Part shown: in pieces, positions 5,163 through 9,184 of the stretch
How positions within the stretch are numbered: position 1 is the first letter of the stretch
Layout: every line of letters begins with the position of its first letter
NCBI GenBank assembly: GCA_007130025.1
Contig: SLTF01000033.1
Location: forward strand, 1 to 9,184
Origin: Spirochaetales bacterium
GTDB lineage: Bacteria > Spirochaetota > Spirochaetia > DSM-27196 > PWMO01
Length of the DNA: 9,184 nucleotides
Direction of reading: 5' to 3'
The notes under the pieces: model-generated
Databases searched by the model: none
What the model was told of the DNA's origin: nothing
What the model saw: only the letters and a program-made list of their open reading frames with translations
Program-made: the position numbers and the translations under genes

Positions 5163-5743
5163 GCGTGCGCTTCCATTACTTTCAGTCGCTGCGTGAGGTC
5201 GGCTACCATCTCCCGGGTACTCCCTGCGACCGGGAAACCCCGGCGACCAAGGTCATTGGCCACTGCAAGCACCATCCTGGGAAGTGACCCGCCGTTGCAG
5301 GCCGCTCGAAGCTCGTCGGTCAGAAATGGTCTCCCCTCCTCGCAGTAGTCTGCAACGTAGACTGCCATCTCCAGATCGGTCATCCCCGCTCGACCGAGCG
5401 TATGGTGCCGGACTGCGCTCAACACGTCGGGATCGGCAATGTCGTACTCAACGCGCAGCACCGCAGCAGCGGCCGGGCCATGAAGCAGCACCGGGTGGGC
5501 CCGCTGTTCGTCGTCCAGCACCTCGCCGTCGCGTGCCGCCCACGCGAGCAGTTCATGCTCCGGCCACTCGCGGGCCAGATCGTGCCCCCAAGCAGCCGCC
5601 GCTCCGGCGACTGGAGAGAGGCAAAACCGGCGACAGAGCCGATCGCACAGCACAACCACACCTTCGATATGACGTAACCGCTTCGGTGAAACAGTGGACT
5701 CAACACGCTCGCGGATTTCACGGACGGTGGACTCGGTAATCAT
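5159..5743 (-). CDS. yqeK: YqeK-type HD-domain Ap4A hydrolase
   Basis: YqeK proteins are HD-superfamily metallohydrolases that cleave diadenosine tetraphosphate symmetrically to two ADP. The 194-residue product has the expected metal-ligand series: H25 (RLRHIEGV), H54-D55 (GHDLARE), H88 (VLLHGPAAAA), H113/H114 (AVRHHTLGRAGM) and D132 (YVADYCEEGRPF). The LLHG, HHTLG and ADY-EEGR blocks are the most diagnostic. Length matches the family (about 185-195). The start ATG overlaps the nadD stop as ATGA, and the stop overlaps the LCP start the same way, so the three are translationally coupled. A nadD-yqeK-rsfS grouping is common in bacteria. The gene appears intact. Confidence 0.9.
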   Translation of the reverse strand: MITESTVREIRERVESTVSPKRLRHIEGVVVLCDRLCRRFCLSPVAGAAAAWGHDLAREWPEHELLAWAARDGEVLDDEQRAHPVLLHGPAAAAVLRVEYDIADPDVLSAVRHHTLGRAGMTDLEMAVYVADYCEEGRPFLTDELRAACNGGSLPRMVLAVANDLGRRGFPVAGSTREMVADLTQRLKVMEAHA

Positions 5744-6318
5744 GAACCCAGATAGAGACGGTGGTCGACGATGTACCGGTAAACCAATTCCGGCACCAGA
5801 TATCGAAACGCGCTTCCGGTCTGAACGCGTTCCCGTATCTGAGAGGATGACACCGGCAACGGAGAGTTGTCAACCGTGTGCGCATCACGCAGCAAATCCG
5901 GAAGGGGGGCGTTCTCGCGGCGCACCACGATAACGTCAGCGAGACGAAGCACCGCCTCGGGTTCCCGCCACAACGAAAAGTTGGCTACCAGATCGTCTCC
6001 AATAATCAGCCCCGGTCTCCCATCCGCCAGACCGTCGGAAATCACCCGACGGAGGGTGTCCACGGTATAGGAGACTCCACCCCGGTCGAGCTCCCACCGA
6101 CCGATGGAAAAATTCTCCTGCGCTACTGCCAACTCGAGCATTGCGAGGCGATCGGAAGAGGAGCCCACCGGCGGACCGTTCTTATGCGGCGGTTGCGCCG
6201 CGGGAACAAAGATCACCCGGTCGTATCCAAGTCGGATCCGTACCTCTTCGGCGACAAACAGATGACCAATGTGCACCGGATCGAAGGATCCGCCGAAGAG
6301 CGCGATCCGTTCAGCCAT
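5740..6318 (-). CDS. nadD: nicotinate-nucleotide adenylyltransferase NadD
   Basis: NadD transfers AMP from ATP to nicotinate mononucleotide, the shared step of NAD synthesis in the cytoplasm. The 192-residue protein carries the nucleotidyltransferase signature GGSFDPVHIGH at residues 9-19. It also has VPAAQPPHK near 40, SYTVDTLR near 85, a GDDL...F..W block, and the C-terminal SSSQIRERV (the ISSTxIR motif) that completes the ATP site. The start is placed at 6318, directly before AERIALFGGSFDP, with GGGAGAG a few bases upstream. An ATG at 6375 would add 19 unrelated basic residues from inside obg. It overlaps the obg stop by 8 nt and yqeK by 4 nt. Confidence 0.95.
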   Translation of the reverse strand: MAERIALFGGSFDPVHIGHLFVAEEVRIRLGYDRVIFVPAAQPPHKNGPPVGSSSDRLAMLELAVAQENFSIGRWELDRGGVSYTVDTLRRVISDGLADGRPGLIIGDDLVANFSLWREPEAVLRLADVIVVRRENAPLPDLLRDAHTVDNSPLPVSSSQIRERVQTGSAFRYLVPELVYRYIVDHRLYLGS

Positions 6319-7318
6319 CGGACTCTCCCGACGGCGTCTCCACAACCATCCGGCCAAAACGCTCAATGACCCCATCGAGCCCGCTGCGCGCTGCGGCCGA
6401 AACCCCGATCACCTGCTCGCCGCTACACGCTGCCACCAATCGCTGCAGCTGTTCCCCGTCGGGATCGAGATCACACTTGGTTCCCACGACGATCCGTCGC
6501 TTCTGTGCAAGCTCGGGATCGAATGCGCCGAGCTCATGCAGAAGGGTGGCATAGACCGCATCGGGCCGTTCCTCGGTAACGTCAATCAGAAGGGCCAGAA
6601 CCGCGGTCCGAGAGATATGCCGCAGAAAGCGGTGTCCAAGCCCCGCCCCATCGGCGGCGCCCTCGATAATACCAGGGATGTCCGCGAGGATCACGTCGTG
6701 ATCGTGATAGCGCATCACCCCGAGATTGGGAATCTTTGTGGTAAACGGGTAGTTCCCCACCTTGGGATGGGCCGCCGTCAATACCTGCAGCAGACTCGAC
6801 TTGCCCGCGTTGGGGAGACCGACAAACCCGATGTCCGCAATGAGCCGCAGCTCTACGGTGATCAGCCTTTCCTCCCCCGGCTCTCCCGGTTGTGCGAAGC
6901 GCGGGGTACGATGGGTCGACGATTTGAAGTGGGTGTTGCCCTTACCTCCGCGACCGCCGGAGAGCAGCACGAAGTCATCGACCTCTTCGGGGATGTCTGC
7001 CAGGAGTTCGCCGGTTTCGACGTCGCGGATAGCCGCGCCGGGGGGGACCTCAAGATACCAGGCGGCGCCGTCGCGACCGTGCCGCTTGCGCCCCTCGCCG
7101 GGACGGCCGTTCTCCGCCGAAAACGCGGTGTGGCCGGTAAGGTGAGCGAGGGTTTTCAGGTTTCGGCGGACACGAACGACCACATCGCCACCGCGCCCCC
7201 CGTTGCCCCCGTCGGGACCACCTCGCGGAACGTAGCGCTCACGACGAAACGACACGCTCCCCGCGCCACCGTGGCCGGAGCGTATCGTAAACGTGACGTC
7301 GTCAACAAATCGTTGCAA
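6311..7318 (-). CDS. obg: Obg/CgtA GTPase
   Basis: Obg is an essential GTPase that associates with the 50S subunit and links its assembly to growth and (p)ppGpp. The 335-residue product has the glycine-rich Obg fold at residues 1-160 (SGHGGAGSVSFRRE, RGGPDGGNGGRGGDV, GGRGGKGNTHF). The G domain follows: G1 GLPNAGKSS at 167-175, switch I YPFTT at 190-194, G3 DIPG at 213-216, G4 TKCD at 280-283, and G5 SAAA at 307-310. G4 has Thr where most GTPases have Asn. There is no C-terminal OCT domain; the protein ends soon after the G domain. The start is a TTG at 7318, 10 nt after the rpmA stop and with a poor Shine-Dalgarno sequence. It gives MQRFVDDV, matching the family N-terminus, and suggests limited or coupled translation. 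Confidence 0.95.
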   Translation of the reverse strand: MQRFVDDVTFTIRSGHGGAGSVSFRRERYVPRGGPDGGNGGRGGDVVVRVRRNLKTLAHLTGHTAFSAENGRPGEGRKRHGRDGAAWYLEVPPGAAIRDVETGELLADIPEEVDDFVLLSGGRGGKGNTHFKSSTHRTPRFAQPGEPGEERLITVELRLIADIGFVGLPNAGKSSLLQVLTAAHPKVGNYPFTTKIPNLGVMRYHDHDVILADIPGIIEGAADGAGLGHRFLRHISRTAVLALLIDVTEERPDAVYATLLHELGAFDPELAQKRRIVVGTKCDLDPDGEQLQRLVAACSGEQVIGVSAAARSGLDGVIERFGRMVVETPSGESDG

Positions 7319-7328
7319 GTGGGTTGGG

Positions 7329-7601
7329 CTACTCGGTGGTAGCTTCTACGGCTACGGGTTCGATGCTCACGTACCGGCGTCCGCGCCGTTGATGAAACAC
7401 CACCTTTCCCGTGGCCTTGGCGAAGAGCGTGTCATCCCGACCGATTCCAACTTCCGAGCCGGGATGAAACTTGGTGCCGCGCTGACGGACGATGATGGAC
7501 CCGGCGGGAACCAGCTCGCCGCCAAATCGCTTCACGCCAAGACGTTGCGCAGCCGAATCTCGGCCGTTCTTGGAGCTTCCACCACCCTTTTTATGTGCCA
7601 T
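7329..7601 (-). CDS. rpmA: 50S ribosomal protein L27
   Basis: L27 lies at the peptidyl-transferase centre, where its flexible N-terminus reaches the P-site tRNA. The 90-residue product begins MAHKKGGGSSKNGRDS and continues QRLGVKRFGGE and SIIVRQRGTKFHPG, all canonical. After Met removal the N-terminus is AHKKG, the mature form; there is no N-terminal extension of the kind that Prp removes in Firmicutes. The ATG is preceded by AAAGGGG about 7 nt away, inside the end of prp, with an 11-nt overlap. The gene lies between prp and obg in the classic L21-prp-L27-obg order. Confidence 0.97.
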   Translation of the reverse strand: MAHKKGGGSSKNGRDSAAQRLGVKRFGGELVPAGSIIVRQRGTKFHPGSEVGIGRDDTLFAKATGKVVFHQRRGRRYVSIEPVAVEATTE

Positions 7602-7983
7602 CCTGATCCCCTTTCTGTTCTTTTCTGTGAAGGGGCGTCTCCGGTATTCCGAGAACGCCCCGAGTCACCGATACCCGGATCTGATCCGGGTATCCACGGG
7701 CTATGTCTTCCAGACCCTGCAGCAGCAGGCCGGTTACACCGCCCAGCCACGGTTGCCGATGAGACGGACAGGCGGAGACAACAAGCTCCAGCTCCCCTTC
7801 TCGGTCGGCCGTTCCGTCTATCTTCAGATCGCTCTGAGCGGCAAGAAGCCGCGCACTGCTGCCGAGAAGCGCCGAAACTGCTGCGCAGACCGTATTGGTC
7901 CCCGCGGCGCCTGGTGCGTGCCCGTGCGACCGCAACCGTACCAGGCACTCTGCCCGGTCCAGCCACAGCTCGACGCGGATCAC
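7591..7983 (-). CDS. prp: Prp (YsxB) family ribosomal-processing cysteine protease
   Basis: Prp is a small cysteine protease that, in Firmicutes, trims an N-terminal extension from ribosomal protein L27. The product has the family motif SHGHAPG...TVCAAVSALL, with the putative catalytic pair H22 and C33, and the C-terminal block GLLLQGLEDIARGYPDQIRV. The usual acidic residue shortly before the cysteine is replaced by T/N (GTNTVC). Length is 130, about 20-25 residues more than the typical family member. The extra tail (from about residue 107, ending EQKGDQDGT) is encoded by a region with two strong RNA hairpins. The start is GTG at 7983, 5 nt after the rplU stop. It overlaps rpmA by 11 nt. The local L27 has no extension, so the substrate here is unclear. 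Confidence 0.87.
   Translation of the reverse strand: MIRVELWLDRAECLVRLRSHGHAPGAAGTNTVCAAVSALLGSSARLLAAQSDLKIDGTADREGELELVVSACPSHRQPWLGGVTGLLLQGLEDIARGYPDQIRVSVTRGVLGIPETPLHRKEQKGDQDGT
7632..7661 (-). promoter_or_regulatory. hairpin B in the 3' end of prp, upstream of rpmA
   Basis: In the mRNA, GGGGCGT-CTC-GG pairs with CC-GAG-ACGCCCC around an AATA tetraloop. This gives 12 bp with one bulged base on each side. It lies 30 nt before the rpmA ATG. No U-run follows, so it is not an intrinsic terminator. It could affect ribosome access to rpmA or RNase processing; that is inference. Confidence 0.5.
7670..7694 (-). promoter_or_regulatory. hairpin A, perfect 11-bp inverted repeat in prp
   Basis: GATACCCGGAT and ATCCGGGTATC form a perfect 11-bp stem with a 3-base loop, within the codons for GYPDQIRVS of Prp. 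It lies 8 nt upstream of hairpin B in the transcript. A perfect stem this long inside coding sequence is unusual and suggests a selected DNA or RNA structure. Confidence 0.55.
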
Positions 7984-7988
7984 CGACG

Positions 7989-8300
7989 TCAGGCTCCGAC
8001 GATCTCGTTGACCCGGATAACCGAAAACTGCTGCCGATGCCCGTTCCGGCGGCGATAATTCTTTCGCCGCTTCATCTTGAAGACGATTACTTTATCGTCT
8101 TTGCCGTGTTCTTCGACCACCGCGGTAACCTTGGCCCCCGCCACGTAGGGCGTGCCGACGGTTACGTTATCGCCTCGGAGCATGAGTACGGAGTCAAACT
8201 CAACCGTAGCTCCCGCATCACCCGCGAGTCGGTCCACCTTCAGTACCGCACCGGGTTCAGCCTTATACTGCTTTCCGGCAATTTCTACCATTGCGTACAT
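7989..8300 (-). CDS. rplU: 50S ribosomal protein L21
   Basis: L21 is a 23S rRNA-binding protein of the large subunit. The 103-residue product begins MYAMVEIAGKQYKAEPGAVLKVDRL. It shows the family core GTPYVAGAKVTAVVEEHGKDDKVIVFKMKRRKNYRRRNGHRQQF and ends IRVNEIVGA, all canonical, and has normal length. The ATG at 8300 is preceded by AAGGA about 9 nt away. It is the first gene after the gltD gap and is probably the head of the rplU-prp-rpmA-obg-nadD-yqeK-LCP-rsfS operon. Confidence 0.97.
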   Translation of the reverse strand: MYAMVEIAGKQYKAEPGAVLKVDRLAGDAGATVEFDSVLMLRGDNVTVGTPYVAGAKVTAVVEEHGKDDKVIVFKMKRRKNYRRRNGHRQQFSVIRVNEIVGA

Positions 8301-8340
8301 ATTCCAAGTCCTTCAGTTGAAATCCATTGCGTGAGCGTCA

Positions 8341-8370
8341 TAGGTAGCACATTCACCGCATGATCGTCAA
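8341..8370 (-). promoter_or_regulatory. weak candidate promoter for the rplU operon
   Basis: TTGACG at 8370-8365 is followed after 18 bp by TACCTA at 8346-8341, which is preceded by TG one base upstream (an extended -10 form). The -35 is good but the -10 is poor. The predicted start is near 8334, about 34 nt before the rplU ATG. It is the best candidate in the 105-nt gap. Confidence 0.35.
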
Positions 8371-8383
8371 GTCGTACATTGCG

Positions 8384-8400
8384 CGCGGTATTGAGCCGCG
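8384..8400. other. short GC hairpin after gltD
   Basis: CGCGG and CCGCG pair across a 7-base loop, 5 nt after the gltD stop and just upstream of the candidate rplU -35. No U-run follows, so it is at best a partial terminator or a chance hairpin. Confidence 0.25.
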
Positions 8401-8405
8401 ACGTA

Positions 8406-9184
8406 CTACGGCAGAATCGTGTCACCCATGAGAAATCGGTCCACTTCACGCGCGGCTCCCCGCCCCTCTTTGATTGCCCACACCACGAGCGACTGGCCCC
8501 GGCGGGCATCGCCGGCCGAGAACACCTTGGGATGCGACGTCGAGAACTTCCCAAAGTCGGCGCGGATGTTCGAACGCTCATCGCGCTCGAGCCCGAGCTG
8601 TTCCGCCACGTCGGCCTCAGGGCCGAGGAAACCCATGGCAAGCAGAACCAGATCGGCCGGCCACTCCTCTTCGCTTCCCGCGACTTCCTGCATCTGAGGG
8701 CGTTCACCCGGGGGCTTGTGCCATTTTACGCGAACCGTGCGCACCGCCCTTACCGATCCCTGCCCGTTGTCCACAAACTCTTTGGTGAGGATGCTGAACT
8801 CGCGCGGGTCGGCGCCAAACTTTGCCTGCACCTCTTCGTGGCCGTAATCGTTTTTCAGAAGTCTGGGATAGGTTGGCCACGGGTACTCGTCGGTTCGCCC
8901 GGACGCCGGTTTGGAGAGCAATTCAAAGTTCTTGATGCTTGCCGCTCCGTGGCGGATGGAGGTGCCGATGCAGTCGGTGCCGGTATCACCACCGCCAATG
9001 ACGATGACGTGCTTTCCTGAAGCAGAGATGTAGTGCCCGTCGGCGAGGTTGGAATCAAGCAGGCTCCTGGTATTGGCGCGCAGAAAATCCATGGCGAAGT
9101 GAATCCCCTTCAGGTCCCGGCCCGGCGTGGGCAGATCCCGCGGCTTGGTCGCGCCCACCGCAACGACCACGGCGTCGTAGGTAT
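8406..9184 (-). CDS. gltD: glutamate synthase small subunit GltD, C-terminal part (cut by the window edge)
   Basis: GltD is the flavin/iron-sulfur beta subunit of NADPH glutamate synthase. It passes electrons from NADPH to the GltB subunit for conversion of glutamine plus 2-oxoglutarate to two glutamates. The visible 259 codons begin TYDAVVVAVGATKPRDLP, the end of the first dinucleotide fold, and cover roughly the C-terminal half of a protein of about 480-500 residues. The NADPH-binding fold has VIVIGGGDTGTDCIGTS, followed by SKPASGRTDEYPWP. Then come DLVLLAMGFLGPE and the FAD-closing segment VFSAGDARRGQSLVVWAIKEGRGAAREVDRFL. The N-terminal iron-sulfur part lies outside the window. The reading frame is open through the window edge. 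Other NADPH-dependent oxidoreductases share these folds, but the block order fits GltD best. Confidence 0.92.
   Translation of the reverse strand, partial: TYDAVVVAVGATKPRDLPTPGRDLKGIHFAMDFLRANTRSLLDSNLADGHYISASGKHVIVIGGGDTGTDCIGTSIRHGAASIKNFELLSKPASGRTDEYPWPTYPRLLKNDYGHEEVQAKFGADPREFSILTKEFVDNGQGSVRAVRTVRVKWHKPPGERPQMQEVAGSEEEWPADLVLLAMGFLGPEADVAEQLGLERDERSNIRADFGKFSTSHPKVFSAGDARRGQSLVVWAIKEGRGAAREVDRFLMGDTILP

Noticed and set aside
4146..5348. 400-codon plus-strand open frame opposite the LCP gene
   Set aside because: It is antisense to a recognisable LCP/LytR_C protein and to yqeK; its translation shows no domain, and long antisense frames are common in GC-rich genes.
6269..8363. Long plus-strand open frames (about 356 codons each) opposite obg, rpmA, prp and rplU
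   Set aside because: They are complements of clearly identified conserved genes and have no recognisable protein features.

Overview
This window is a compact, GC-rich stretch of bacterial housekeeping chromosome. Almost every gene is on the minus strand, so the window reads right to left. Several features fit a free-living, high-GC member of the Spirochaetota: spoVG, a tRNA-Gln/rplY/pth/tilS cluster, and an rplU-prp-rpmA-obg-nadD-yqeK-LCP-rsfS cluster. That assignment comes from remembered gene neighbourhoods and protein flavour, not from a search. I see no mobile element, CRISPR array, phage gene or rRNA.

In transcription order the layout is as follows. (1) 9184-8406: the C-terminal half of gltD, cut by the window edge. 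(2) 8301-8405: a short gap with a weak candidate promoter. (3) 8300-3536: eight tightly packed genes. rplU (L21), prp, rpmA (L27) and obg act on the large ribosomal subunit. nadD and yqeK are a nucleotide-metabolism pair. An LCP/LytR-type membrane-anchored protein and rsfS (iojap) close the run. Most junctions overlap by 4-26 nt, so this is very probably one operon. (4) 3229-3416: a divergent control region with two back-to-back sigma70-type promoters, each with a perfect TTGACA and a 17-bp spacer. One drives spoVG leftward. The other drives a previously unannotated 50-residue, extremely acidic ORF rightward, and its predicted start site is the A of the ATG (leaderless). (5) 3228-26: spoVG, then tRNA-Gln(UUG), rplY (L25/CTC), pth and tilS. 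Pth and TilS act on tRNA, and L25 binds 5S rRNA.

Functionally the window is about building and running the large ribosomal subunit (L21, L27, L25, Obg, RsfS, Prp) and tRNA economy (tRNA-Gln, Pth, TilS), with NAD synthesis, nucleotide hydrolysis and an envelope protein embedded in the ribosomal operon. The points most worth a second look are: the divergent spoVG/acidic-microprotein locus; an LCP protein that has lost the usual arginine motifs; a Prp protease encoded beside an L27 with no N-terminal extension to cleave; two strong tandem RNA hairpins inside the 3' end of prp just before rpmA; and a pth gene with no ATG, GTG or TTG at its natural start.
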